The notes under the pieces: generated by a model
The model's input: the letters and a program-made list of their open reading frames with translations, nothing else
Databases searched by the model: none
What the model was told of the DNA's origin: nothing
Source: Pleurodeles waltl
Taxonomy: Eukaryota > Chordata > Amphibia > Caudata > Salamandridae
DNA length: 64,000 nucleotides
Assembly: GCF_031143425.1 (NCBI RefSeq)
Contig: NC_090446.1
Location: forward strand, 1,028,909,066 to 1,028,973,065
Direction: 5' to 3'
Shown: positions 13,501-23,945 of the stretch, piece by piece
How positions within the stretch are numbered: position 1 is the stretch's first letter
Layout of the letters: the number at the start of each line of letters is the position of its first letter
Made by a program: the position numbers and the translations under genes

Positions 13501-14384
13501 GCAGGGATAGTGACAGTGGGGGGGCTATTCAAGGAGGGGGTGCTGAGGAGCTTCGCTGATGTAGCAGGGGGGGAGTGCCGCAAGGACAATTTTTACTCTT
13601 CAGGAGGCTGGTGCACACCCTGAAAGAGCATTGGGACACGATCAACGCGGAACCCACGATTCACGGGGTGTTGAACCTCCTGTTGACAGCAGGAGAGGAA
13701 CCTCACTTGATTGCAAAAATTTACCGGGCCCAAATAGAAGCAGCAGTGGACCCCCTGCATTCCCTAAGAGAAAAATGGGTGAAGACAATTGGGCGGGATC
13801 TGTCTGAATCCGAGTGGAACAGAGCACTAGCTTATCCCAGGATGATCTCGCGCAACACGAGGCTGAGATACATCCAATACAACTATCTACACAGAACATA
13901 CCTCACTCCTCAACGGCTGCACCGCATATATGGGGGGGTGCCCAGGACATGCCCAAGATGTGGGGACGGTGAGGCCGACTTTGACCATATGGTGTGGGGA
14001 TGCACGATACTCCAGAGGGGTTGGGACGCGATGATGGCAATCCTCACGGAGCTGTTCGAGATGGAGCTCAGGCCAACCCCTGTCATGTGTCTATTGGGCC
14101 TTAGATCCGGCATCAAGTGGAGTAGGGTAGGGGTCCGTTTCCTTGACCTGTCCCTAGCCCTATATAAAAGACTGATTACGAAGGGTTGGAAGTCTCCCAC
14201 TCACCCATCTCTGACAGAATGGAGAAGCGATGTCACAAGATGGTCCAGAGCTGAGCTGCAGGTCCTTAAGGCAGAAGAGGCCAGGGGGATACGCCAGACT
14301 CCCATCGCCTCGGAGTGGGAAAACCTAGTGACAAACTGGGACGACCTAACGAAGAGACCAAAAGCACCTGAGGGGGTGGGATGA
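10572..14384 (+). pseudogene. L1 ORF2 (APE endonuclease, RT, C-terminal Cys domain), broken
   Basis: Starts at ATG 10572. The endonuclease has LLQETH, GGDFNAV and TLSDHNP. The frame changes near 11400. The RT begins near 11920 with LAPGKTPGTDG, then VDFEKAFDS and the active-site box SLYADDILIY near 12670-12700. A second frame change falls near 13590. The C-terminal zinc-type motif CPRCGDGEADFDHMVWGC lies near 13950-14005. In-frame stops occur at 11827 (TAG) and 12850 (TGA). In an intact copy this protein nicks target DNA and copies the RNA in place. Domains are complete in order and the catalytic residues I can see are kept, so damage is recent relative to the fragment at 1140-2260. Confidence 0.9.
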
Positions 14385-14932
14385 ACTAATTGAAATGGCC
14401 AGCGGATAGGATCGTGGGGGAAGGTCCCCGTAACTATGACAGGAGGAATACTAGGCGCCCCTCCGAGCCAGACGCGGAGAGTGAGAGAGCGGGGGGACAG
14501 GACACAATAACTAAAATGATAGAGGACGGAGGGGTGCGAAGCACAGGCCAACCCTACATAACAAGTAATGCCCTGACAATTGCCCCATTAAGAAATTAAG
14601 CAGATCCACCCACTTAAGCCAATAAGTATATTCAAAGTTTGAAGTTGAGTTAAGTCTGTTATTAGGTCACAATATCCAAGAGGTAACAAGGGGTACTAAA
14701 AGTACTGACAACATAAAAGCGATCTGATTGAGAATTGGAAATACTGATGTATAAGTATTATATTATAATATCATTGAAATGTACAAGTAATTGTAACACG
14801 CATCGCAAGCAAAGTATAACAGAGTTGCGGCTCAGTGAGCAGAAATGTACAATAAGGACAAAATGTTACAGTAAACAGACCTACATATGTAAAACAGCAA
14901 ACAGTTAATAAAAATATATTTGGAAAAAAAAA

Positions 14933-14949
14933 AAGGCTCTTCCTCTTTC
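14933..14949. repeat. Right target-site duplication of the L1
   Basis: Second copy of the 17-base duplication at 7673-7689, immediately after the A tail. DIRS-A sequence resumes directly after it (tttgcacaaag), matching the inner end of the opposite ITR. Confidence 0.9.
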
Positions 14950-15343
14950 TTTGCACAAAGTCCGATAACAGCACTAATGCTGAAAAAGTCACAAAAGAAA
15001 CCTGAGTCCAGACTCTTAAGAACAACCAACTTCTGAACCGGAAGGGCTAACATTACATCAACGACGTGGGGAAGAAGAAGATCTTCTGAGGGAAACATAG
15101 AGAAGACTCTGCAGCATTTATCCTCTTGGCCTAGGATAAAGAAGAATAACGAGCCATAAACACTGTCTCATAGAAGAAAGTGCAGACAACAAACAACGCA
15201 TTTGTTTTATTTTTTTTATGTTAACAGGGTGGGAAAATTTTCAATAAACGTGTTTGTTCCAACATCATAACAAAATTCTGAAAGAAGAATAAACATCTCA
15301 AAACATAATAATAATAATCATAATAAGAATAACCCAGGGTGGG
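14950..15343. other. DIRS-A sequence between 3' ITR and ICR
   Basis: Non-coding DIRS-A interior. Includes an imperfect ataataat-type run near 15306-15330. No gene seen. Confidence 0.6.
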
Positions 15344-15443
15344 ATAATCCTCGCCTCCGTGTCCTTAATAGAATTGAAAATTCTAAACACTATAGCTAGA
15401 AAAGTTTTCATTCTATGTCAGGACCGGAGGCTCAGATTATGCT
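15344..15443. repeat. DIRS-A internal complementary region (ICR)
   Basis: Two abutting halves. 15344-15404 is the reverse complement of the left outer end (about 7479-7538). 15410-15443 is the reverse complement of the right outer end (20341-20374). So the ICR is complementary to both ends of the element joined, as in the known DIRS model in which it templates completion of the termini and circle formation. It starts five bases downstream of the recombinase stop codon. Confidence 0.88.
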
Positions 15444-15447
15444 AGTT

Positions 15448-16432
15448 TAAAGTCCTGTCAGAACCACAGAAGACGCATCCAGAATAGGCTTATAATAAAA
15501 CCTTTTAAATGTGGAATCAGAGGACCAATCTGCAGCATTCAAAATATCTTCCAAACGAGAACCAAGAGCAAAGGATTTTTACGCCATAGCACCCCGAACG
15601 AAGTGCGCTCCAAATTTGGAAGTATCAATGCCTGCTTCAGACAAAATCCATCTCACCCATCGAGCCAGAGTAGCCGAAGAAACCGGTTTAAATGGCTTTT
15701 GGAGAGAAATAAGCAGTTGACCCAACATGTCAGTACTTACCTCATAATCTTTTAGGCATTGAACAACACAAAGCTTGTGATTATCCGGGAAAGCTTGATA
15801 GCACAGAGACCTGGTGTTGCATTTAGCCCTGCCAGATACAACAAAAGAAACACCTTCAGGAGAAAAACATCTCCCTGCTAAATGTAAAGCTTTAACATCA
15901 GAAACGCGTTTACAAGAAATGAGACACAGAAGGATAGTAAGTTTAGCAGAAAGTTGTTTTCTGGAAAGATATTTATTAGAAGGCCAAGAATCTAAAAACC
16001 GAAGAATGATGTTAACATCCCAGAGCTCAGAGTACCTGGGAACAGGAGGATTTAACATCCTAATGCCTCGAATTAGTTTACAAACAACAGGTAACTGTCC
16101 CACAGGTCTACCATCAAAAAAGACGTGACCGGCAGAAATGGCTGAACGAAAATTGTTGATGGAATTATAAGCCATCCCGAAGCGGCTAAAGAGGCCAAAA
16201 AATTCAGGATCAAAGTGCAATCCGCATTAAAGGGATCTGAACCCCGTGAAGAACACCAACTACACCATTGTCTCCAAGTGGAGGCATAACATTTGTGTGT
16301 TGGGAGCCCAGGATTGATTGATGAATTCCTGAGCCTCGTTCGAAAGGCCTGGGAGGCTCCAGTTTTCCCTGAAAGATCCCAAGCTAGGAGGGACAATTGA
16401 CCTGACAGGATCAAGGGGTGGGGAGAGCCCAC
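15448..16432 (-). pseudogene. DIRS-A tyrosine recombinase, broken
   Basis: Read from about 16432 down to a TAA at 15448-15450. The N-terminal core-binding part lies in one frame (KCYASTWRQW near 16280). After a frame change, 16220-15579 carries the catalytic part: CLISCKRVSDVKAL holds the first Arg, and the FGAHFVRGA stretch holds the H-x-x-R pair. An in-frame TAA then interrupts, after which the frame continues with a LEDILNAADWSS-like stretch and FKRFYYKP, whose Tyr is the expected nucleophile. The intact enzyme would integrate a DNA circle by site-specific recombination. One stop and at least one frameshift inactivate it. Confidence 0.85.
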
Positions 16433-18373
16433 CAGATCCAGAAGGAGGTTCCAAATCCAGGGAAGGAGACCGGGGGGAGCACAGGCTTACTCCATCAAGA
16501 TAGGAAACCAAGGCTGGGCTTTCCAATACGGAGCGATCAAAACCATATCCACTTCCTGTCTCTGAAAATACGCTAGGACCCTGGGAATCATGACAAAAGG
16601 AGGGAAAGCATAAGAGAGGAAAGGAGTCCAATCCTGGAGGAAAGCATTGGTTGCTCTCGCTCCCGGATGCCAACTGAAGTACGAGGGGAGTTGAGAATTC
16701 AGATGGGAAGCAAACAGGTCGATTGAGCAAGGACCCCATTTCATCATGATAGCCCTGAAGACACGTGGGTGTAGTCTCCAGTCGCTGGAATCTGTCAGGT
16801 GGCGGGAATGTCAATCCGCAATCACATTCCGCTGACCTGGAAGATACTCCGCTGTCACCGAAATGTGATTGAGAAGACAATAATGCCAAAAGTCCCTGTC
16901 AATCTCCATCAGTAAAAGAGAGGGGGTTCCCCCCAGTTAGTTCACGTATCGAACCGCTGACACATTGTCCATCCTGAGCAGAATGCAACATTTTGCTTTC
17001 CCGCAGTGAAACTGCGAATCGCAAAAGAGCCCGCTAAGAGCTTCAGGCAGTTGATATGAAGAGAGAGCTCTTGTTGAGACCAGCGACCCTCCGTCGATAA
17101 GGGACAGCAACAAGCCCCCCAACTCCATAGACTGGCATCCGCCTCTATGATCAGATCCAGGGAGCAGGGAAAAATGACTCCTTCACTCCATGCTTCCATG
17201 TGAGATAGCCACCAAGAAATTTCCATCTTCACCTCCTCTGAGAGGGGAACAGACTTGGAGTAGGACAAGCCCTTGTTCAGGTGCATGATCTTGAGGCGCT
17301 GCAGGGACCTGTAATGTAGAGGTCCTGGAAATATCGCCTGAATCGAGGAAGCTAGCAATCCCACCAGCCGGGCTAGAGACCTCAAGGATATAGTCGTCCT
17401 GGACTATGCTAATCTCAATTCTTTCTTGATATTCCTCACCTTTGTTGGAGGAAGAATCAACCGACTCGAGGGGCTTAGTCCACATTGTGAAACCTGGGAA
17501 CTCTATAGATTGAGAAGGGGTTAGAATGGACTTTTGAATGTTGATGAGAAAGCCTAGGTCCTGAAGGAGGGAGATCGCCCATTCCAAATGAATCATAACC
17601 GTGTGGGGGGATTGGGACATAATTATTATGTTGTCTAAATAAATAAGGCGAACGCATCTGGCTCTCAGGCATTCCACCACCGGCTTCATCAGTTTTGTGA
17701 AGCACCACAGGGCTGAAGAAAGGCCAAATGGAAGAACCTTGAATTCGTAGATCTTCCCTCCCCAAAGAAACTGGAGGAAACATCTGTGGGGAGGGAAGAT
17801 AGGAACGGAAAGGTAAGCATCTTTCAGATCCAAATGGATCATCCAATCTCCGGACCGGAGGATGTCTCATAGTAAATGTATGCCCTCCATTTTGAAATGG
17901 CTATACAGGATCCACTGGTTGAATTCTTTTAGGTTGAGGACCAACCTTGAGCTTCCACCCTTCTTGTCTACTAGAAAAATGGGACTCGTGAACCCTGGGG
18001 GTGTAACACCGATTCCTCTATTGCATCCTTGGATAGAAGAGACAGAATCTCTTTTTGAATGACATTCTGATCTAACAGGGAAACATACAGAGTGTTGGGA
18101 AAAGGAAGTTGACGGGGAGACTGAAAGAATTATATTTTGAATCCTCAAACGGATTCTAGCACCCACTGGTCGTTTGAAATTTTTTGCACATTGTGAAAGA
18201 AACATTGAGTGCGACCCCCCTAAAGAAACTTCCTCCCACGGAATAATTCTCACCTGCAGAGGAGGTATCCTGGATGGCTGCTGCAGTGCCTCTGAATCTT
18301 CCCCTATGGAAGCGGCCTCTGAAAGAACTTCTGGAAGGGTAGAAGGAGGAGGAGGTTTGGTCTTGGTAGCCAC
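16400..18373 (-). pseudogene. DIRS-A RT / RNase H / methyltransferase-like polyprotein, broken
   Basis: Read on - from about 18373. After a variable N-terminal part comes GFTSPIFLVDKKGG, then LDLKDAYLSVPIFP near 17835 and KVLPFGLSSA. The active-site box reads IYLDNIII, so the second catalytic Asp of YLDD is Asn. RNase H follows in another frame (IIEADASLWSWGA near 17145), with INCLKLL where the family has a catalytic Glu. The methyltransferase-like segment follows (IDLFASHLNSQLP and AYAFPPF, 16730-16600). Several frame changes occur. With two catalytic positions changed, it is inactive. Confidence 0.85.
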
Positions 18374-18488
18374 CTCTACCTCTGTGACCCTGGAAGCTGT
18401 CTCCAGTTGGATTTTGGTAACCTCGGCCGAACGGGCACCGCCTGAAGCATCCGGCCCTGGAAAAAAGAGGTTGTAGAGCTCTCTTGAT

Positions 18489-19440
18489 TTAGCCTTGAGC
18501 CTTGTCTAGGCTAGAAAAAGTTGAAACCAACTTGGAAAGTTCCTTGCTAAAGGGGGCTCCAAATAACAGGCCTTGAGCTGCAGGTCCTGCCTCGGAGGAA
18601 GCTAGATCAGCCAATTTAGGATCGAGTTTCATAAGGATAGAACAACATCGTTCATTAGAAATGGCAAAGTTAGTATTGTCCAAAAAACAAATTGCGCGTT
18701 GAGACCAACCAATCAGAGTGTCTGCATCAATGGGAGAGTTAGATGTCTTAGCCTGATATGCCAGTTTCTAAGATCTTAGTTAGAGGGCCTGATAAGTCTA
18801 AAAGTTTGTCTTGACAAGATTTCCAAGCCCTATCGATACCCTTCTTAGGGTCCTTAGTGTATTTCTTCAAATAGGTCACCATAGACGGGTCAATCTCGGG
18901 AGTCTCTGTCACTTTGTCAGGAAGATCCGGTCTGGGACATTCAGAGCGCAAACTTGCACAAACTTCTTTATCAAATTCCTGACGAATGTGGGTCTTGACA
19001 TAATCAGAAACCTCAGATGGAGGAAACCAGGCTGTAGATCTTGGGTGAACAATCTCACCTGGCTCAAAAGTTAAGCGTCTAGCCTGCTTGGGATTGGAGG
19101 TATGATGGGTTTTCGCTTTGCGCTTACGTGGAGGATGAGACTCCGTTTTTGAGGAATCCTGAGAAGAGGAGGCATCGGAGCCATCTGACAACTCTTCAGA
19201 ACGGGGAGCAGCAGGTATACTGTAGGGATGTTCGTTAGACAAAAAAACAGCGAGTTTCAGGAAGGCTTCAGAATGAATCTCTTTAGAAGGTAGAGTCGTA
19301 GACTCATCACCAAGACCTCCGGCAGGAGGAAGCCAGCCCTGTTGCTGGGCGAATCCGTAAAGGTGGTGTTTCAAAGGAGTAATAGCCTTAGCCAAGGCAT
19401 CATTAACAGTTTGGCGCACACCTGTGTCCAAAGCCTGCAC
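18489..19440 (-). pseudogene. DIRS-A gag-like ORF, broken
   Basis: Two - frames together give a DIRS gag-like product. 19440-18748 carries an acidic, Ser-rich N-terminal region and a basic RKRKAKTHH stretch. 18683-18489, in another frame, ends LLFGAPFSKEL...STFSSLDKAQG, a C-terminal pattern common in animal DIRS gag proteins. A frame change lies between. The true start is not clear: the first long frame opens at a non-ATG codon. Assignment is by position ahead of the RT and by this C-terminal pattern. Confidence 0.7.
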
Positions 19441-20186
19441 AAGATCCTGTTCAAAGGAATCTGTGTGAGTTTCTTCAAAATAACAATTTTCTTCAAAATA
19501 ATAATTTGAGTCGAAAGCAACTCAAGATAGTAGAAAATCAAATATCCTTAAATATATATATAATAATATATATAGACATAAACTGCAAATCACCACTGTG
19601 ACCGAGGGAGGATTCAAGGGGGGGCTGTAATGTCTAACCCCAAATGCAGCAAAAAATAGGAATGGAGTGTGGAGGCAAACACTCAAACAGCTCTAGGCAA
19701 AGCCTATAAAAATTTTACAAACCTGTTGGAATTAACAGTTAGCAGGGTGTTCAGGGGAGCTCAGGGAAAAACAGCCCGTAAGGTTGGGTAACTAGCCCAC
19801 GGTGTTCAAGTCTCTGAAGCACACGTGGGATACAGTGCGCTGAACACCAGCAATGCGCGCGAGCCGACAATTCCCTTAGAAGAGGATAAAACGATTGCTT
19901 CGGATGGCTCGCGCGCACCGAGGTGCCAACGCAGAAATAGAAATAGGACTGCGTGGCAAAGCCCGTACAGTCCAGGCTCCCAAATTAGAGACCTCTCCCG
20001 TCAACGGGGGCGGCAGGCCGCCTGGTGACTAAACTCGAGCAACAATAAATATGCAAGGCATGCAGGATAAAGACAATAACGCATGAGATGCGTGTATGCT
20101 AAATAAACAAAACGATACAACACTACACAATTAAAATAGCGAAATCGTGCTAAGGAAGAAGAATGTACTTCAATAGCTGCGAAGCA
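19441..20186. other. DIRS-A 5' leader region
   Basis: Non-coding part between the 5' ITR and gag. Includes an AT dinucleotide stretch near 19550-19575. No gene seen. Confidence 0.6.
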
Positions 20187-20349
20187 GCAAAGAAAGAGGA
20201 AGAGTCTTCATGTCAGGATGGGTTTTATAGGGTTGAACTCTATGGTTATTATGTCACTATGGTGGGTTCATGGGATTTGTAGTTTTTTGTTAAAATGCTT
20301 CCTAATTGTCTGCTGAAGTTTATTAAAGCATAGAAAGAGAAGCATAATC
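20187..20349. repeat. DIRS-A right (5') inverted terminal repeat
   Basis: Inverted match to 7531-7689 (plus 14950-14954). Small differences, such as tgctgaag against the complement of cttcaaaagc, show divergence since insertion. DIRS ITRs normally contain the promoter. Confidence 0.88.
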
Positions 20350-20375
20350 TGAGCCTCCGGTCCTGACATAGAATT

Positions 20376-20937
20376 CACCCTGCCCCCACAAACGTTTTTT
20401 TCAAGAATTTTCCATCCTTTGACAAAGTCCTTGGTTGCAAAATAAGTGGTCAAATTATTGTATGAAAATACGTTTTGTAGGATGTCAATTTAAAAAACGG
20501 ACTTTTAGTACGAAAATCTCTCTTCCAGAATATATTGCAGGCAAAGTTTTACCCCAAAACGGGTTTTCTGTATTTTCAGCTGTAGGCAGGACAGGGTTAT
20601 GTGAGGTTTACAAACTTAATATTCTTTGCAATGCTCTTCAGTTTTGCAAATCTTTGTATGTAAAATGTACATTTCGTACTGCTCCATATTTAAATTATAT
20701 CTAGCGAAGAAAATTACGTTTTAGAATAAGCCAGAAAAATTCTTCTCCAGATTTTAAAGCACTTCCGCTCACCCGCTTTACCCTTTCAGTGGCCTCAGCC
20801 TTGAAGTTGTAATTAACTTATGTTCTTACTGGTTAGTCCGCCTCCATGCAGTGCAACCCTTTAACTGTATTCACCGATTGCAATGGCCAAGAAGTATTGT
20901 AATAACTTCTAACAATAGTTCTGTTTCCTTGGCTCAG
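20376..20937. other. Intron, no feature recognised
   Basis: Between the outer end of DIRS-A and the acceptor of the next WIPI1 exon. A poor open frame at 20435-20704 has no recognisable product. Confidence 0.5.
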
Positions 20938-21045
20938 GTATGTGAACATCAGCTCGTTGGTCTTCAGCATGGACTCGCAGTTCCTTTGTGCATCCAGTAA
21001 CACAGAGACTGTGCACATCTTCAAGCTAGAACAAGTTGCTGAGAG
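20938..21045 (+). CDS. WIPI1: WIPI1 exon (YVNISS... to ...FKLEQ)
   Basis: A 108-base internal exon after acceptor ggctcag, leaving at AG|gtaacc. The first base completes the Arg codon split from 6689. It encodes [20 protein letters not shown], then [15 protein letters not shown] and a split codon. SxxTVHIFKL is a typical WD-type blade strand of the PROPPIN propeller. It matches vertebrate WIPI1 almost residue for residue from what I recall of the family. The next exon is only 2.7 kb away, the shortest intron in the window and the only complete internal one without a DIRS element or other large recognisable insertion. Confidence 0.93.
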
Positions 21046-22909
21046 GTAACCTTTGGAGTCACTTTCCACAGCTTGTTGTATTTACCTTTGCTTTCTCAAT
21101 TTTTCACTTGTGCTTTCCTTGCAACCTCCTGTTTTGATTCCTTTTCCCCTATCTTTTAATCTCTCGGTTTCCCATTGTTCTGTCTTCAGCCACGTTTTCC
21201 AATGTCTCTATTTTTATACCACGCTCTCTTTAGTAGAAGTATGTTTACTGCGTTTTCTGTGGTCAATTCGAGCAAGTGGCAACATTCTGAATAGTGACAG
21301 CAAAAGATGCTGTCAGCTGGGTGGACCTCTGTGTTTCTGGCACTGAGCCTTTAGTCAAATGACTCGCCCCTTCTCGGAGCATTGGATTAGACCATCCACA
21401 AATAACTTCTGACTTGTGTAGCCTAACCTTTACAACCTTTCCTAACCAGAGCGACAAGGCACCCCACGCATGGCAGGGGCAGACGTTTTTCACAAATTCA
21501 AGGTGACTTCTCTTACATGGCACCAAAGATACTGCAGAGGTTCCCAGTCAGAGGATAGCAAACATACTCGCCGAATCCCCGGTCGTGGATTTTGTTAGAG
21601 TATTGGCGCATGGTCGAAATTCAACATTAAGACTGTCAAAAACAGTACTGACCGTATCATGTTTTTGTTTGAGGATAAAAATAATGGAAGACTGTGTCAG
21701 GATTGATTTGAAAATCTGGATGCTAGGACAAAAAGAGGTCGGGTATACACCAAAAGGAAGCTTTATGCAAGGCTGACACCATGGGAAACTTGGTGTGCAA
21801 CTAATGACACCGTATGAAGCGAGTCCATACCTCTGGTGCTGCATTCTGGGAAGCCCATCCAGCAAGTGCTGGTTCTCATGTTCCAGATTTGAGTACACTG
21901 TTCTCCTCTGAAAGCTTAGCGCTGTAGGCGAGAGCGTCTTGAGCCAGACACCATGAACATAGGTGGCCAGGATGCAGGTTATAAGCTCGGAACAAGAGAT
22001 TGGCTTCATCCTTCAAGCAGTGTGTTCTGCACTAGCTTCCCTGGCGGGCAGATCTGCACCTTTGCAAGCACTGCAGTCACACTCTAAGTAACACTGCACA
22101 CAGGTTTGACTTCAGAGTGTATCTTCCCACAGAGATCGCATCCCGCTGACAGCCGTAGGATAAATTCAACTCTTTAGTGCTAGCAATACCGTGTCTTATT
22201 CCCGCCCCTCACAAACATCAGCGGTTCTTTAAGATTCTAGGGCAGGGCAACTTGTTTTTTTGCTAAAAAACAAGAAAACAAACAACTTGCAACAACATTG
22301 TAATATTGTCTCCAGTCGTTTTTTTTCCGTCGATAAAAATCCCATAGTTTATAAAGTGATGGTTTAGAAGCATATTTGTTTTATAGAGTAACAAATCATG
22401 GCTAAAGGTGACCACGGGGTGGCACTCGTGTCAACAAATTAAGATAAGGAACATGCAATACTAGCTAAGTCTATTTCCTTAGGTTATTCAAGTACGCGCC
22501 CCAGCATCCGGCACTTTCTATAGTTTTACCCTAACGATGGTTTACAATTATATCCATTTTTTTTTTTTAACCTAAAAAGGAAGCAAGGACAGTTGCAGTG
22601 TATGCTTCTAAAATAAAACCGCAGAGATTATCACTGGGCATGACTCTTAAAGTTATTCGTGCAAGTTTAGTTTAAACCAAAATACCTGTTTTTATGAGTG
22701 TTAGAAAACTTCTGGAAATCTCAGAAATTGGTTTTGCAGTTGTAAAGTCATTTAGTGGAGTGGGCATTTCAGGGTTGGAATCCTAGGTGAGTGCATGCAC
22801 ACCTAAATCTGTACATGTTGATGGATATTCACTACATTCTAACCACTTCCCACTCTGGAAAATGTTGGAATTTACTCGTGACAAGAACAGGAGACCCTCC
22901 GTGCTTAAT
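21046..22909. other. Intron, no gene seen
   Basis: No coding exon recognised. Contains short T-runs (about 22552-22568) and open frames without family resemblance (for example 21548-22009 on -). Confidence 0.5.
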
Positions 22910-23240
22910 ATGTGCTTGTTGTTTCCGGTGCTGAGCACCGGCACTTATTTTTGAGGGCCGGCGCTTATTCTTCTGCCTCATGCATTTGCTGCGAGCAAAA
23001 GACACTTTGGGAAAGATGGAGGAAGGGAAAAACGAAAAAGCGTTACAAAGGGAGAGAGCAGAAAGCTGCATGAGTGGGCTGAAGGGGCAGGGAGTGGTTT
23101 TAAATGTATTGAAGCGGCCCGAGATGGCTTCAGAATTAGCTGCCTCAGTATTCCCTGCTCGCACATGTAATTGCAGCAGCTGCGTGTTTCAGAGGAGAGC
23201 TCTGAGCACCGGCACGATTTTATTTATAAATTAAGCACTA
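22910..23240. repeat. Probable short interspersed repeat bounded by a 14-base direct repeat
   Basis: The 14 bases ctgagcaccggcac occur at 22931-22944 and at 23202-23215, each followed by a T-rich run. The purine-rich body lies between them. This could be a short retroposon whose family carries the motif at both ends, or a tandem duplication of a 3' end. I recall similar gagcaccggcac/T-rich ends in newt sequence, but no search was run. Confidence 0.4.
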
Positions 23241-23780
23241 GGGACCCCAGGGCCCTTTCCAACGTGGACAGGGAAAAAGAACACATCTAAATTGATGGGA
23301 GCATATGAGAAGGGGTTTCTTCACTAGGAAAAACGCTTTCAGTTTGGATAAAAAAGAAAGAAACCTAGCAAATCACTTGCACATGCGGAGCTGTTCTTTC
23401 ACATGAGTAAGTATACACCTGCATATTTCGGCATGCAAAACTGGAATTCACAAATGTTACCCAGAGTTGTGCTTGGAAACACGAGGCAGTGGCAGGTTTC
23501 CATGCCTACTTATGGAAACTTTGTGAGTTAATATCGTACATCTTCACTCCTCAAAAGTTGCAGGTCTCGATATATAACTTTTTTTTTTTTTTTTGAGACG
23601 CGTGCACCCAGTGCTGAGATGGTAAGTCAGCAAAAGTAGTTGAAATTCCTTTAAATTATTGCAAATTTCTTTAAATTCTTAAGCGCACCTCTAATTTCAG
23701 TTGAAAGTAACCTGGCATCATAGAGATTATCAATGCTGTTGGCGATGTGTGAATCATTCATTTCATGTCACTGTTTTCAG
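23241..23780. other. Intron, no gene seen
   Basis: Holds a T-run at about 23579-23594 and the acceptor region (ctgttttcag) of the next WIPI1 exon. Confidence 0.5.
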
Positions 23781-23945
23781 CAGCTTGGACGAGTCTCCTT
23801 CTTGGACAGGATACATGGGTAAGATGTTAATGGCGGCCACCAACTACCTCCCGACTCAAGTTTCAGACATGATGAATCAGGATCGCGCCTTTGCCACAGT
23901 TCGACTAAACTTCTCCGATCAAAAGAACGTCTGCACTTTAGCCAC
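23781..23945 (+). CDS. WIPI1: WIPI1 exon (GYMGKM...MMNQDRAFA)
   Basis: A 165-base exon with acceptor ctgttttcag and donor AC|gtacgt. It begins by completing a Ser codon (AG|C) and encodes [20 protein letters not shown], then [20 protein letters not shown] and [15 protein letters not shown] with a split Thr codon. [18 protein letters not shown] and CTL(S/A)T are highly conserved in WIPI1/WIPI2. The region covers the membrane-inserting blade-6 loop and the following strands of the propeller. The intron after it is 10.8 kb and contains DIRS-B. Confidence 0.94.

Larger units (their letters stand above)
7690..14932 (+). mobile_element. L1-type LINE, near full length, inserted in DIRS-A ITR
   Basis: A 7.2-kb LINE: a GC-rich 5' region (7690-9135), ORF1 (9136-10212), a 359-base inter-ORF spacer, ORF2 (10572-14384, broken), a 3' UTR of about 540 bases and a short A tail (about 14923-14932). 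A 17-bp target duplication bounds it. ORF1 is open, but ORF2 has two frame changes and two stops, so it cannot now move itself. Insertion within the ITR shows it arrived after DIRS-A. It is coded on the same strand as WIPI1. L1 clade is assigned from the ORF1 coiled coil plus RRM-like layout and the APE-type endonuclease and RT of ORF2. Confidence 0.92.
7479..20375 (-). mobile_element. DIRS-A: old DIRS-type tyrosine-recombinase retrotransposon, split by an L1
   Basis: Coding strand is -, so the 5' end lies near 20375. It has the full DIRS layout: inverted terminal repeats (7531-7689 and about 20187-20349), then gag-like, RT/RNase H/methyltransferase-like and tyrosine-recombinase reading frames. 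An internal complementary region (15344-15443) follows, just before the 3' ITR. Without the L1 at 7690-14932 the element would be about 5.6 kb, normal for DIRS. It has no target duplication of its own, as expected for recombinase-mediated integration. All frames are broken and the RT active site reads YLDN instead of YLDD, so it is dead. Its proteins and ends differ from DIRS-B and DIRS-C, so it is a separate family. End coordinates are inferred from where the ICR match stops, good to a few bases. Confidence 0.9.
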
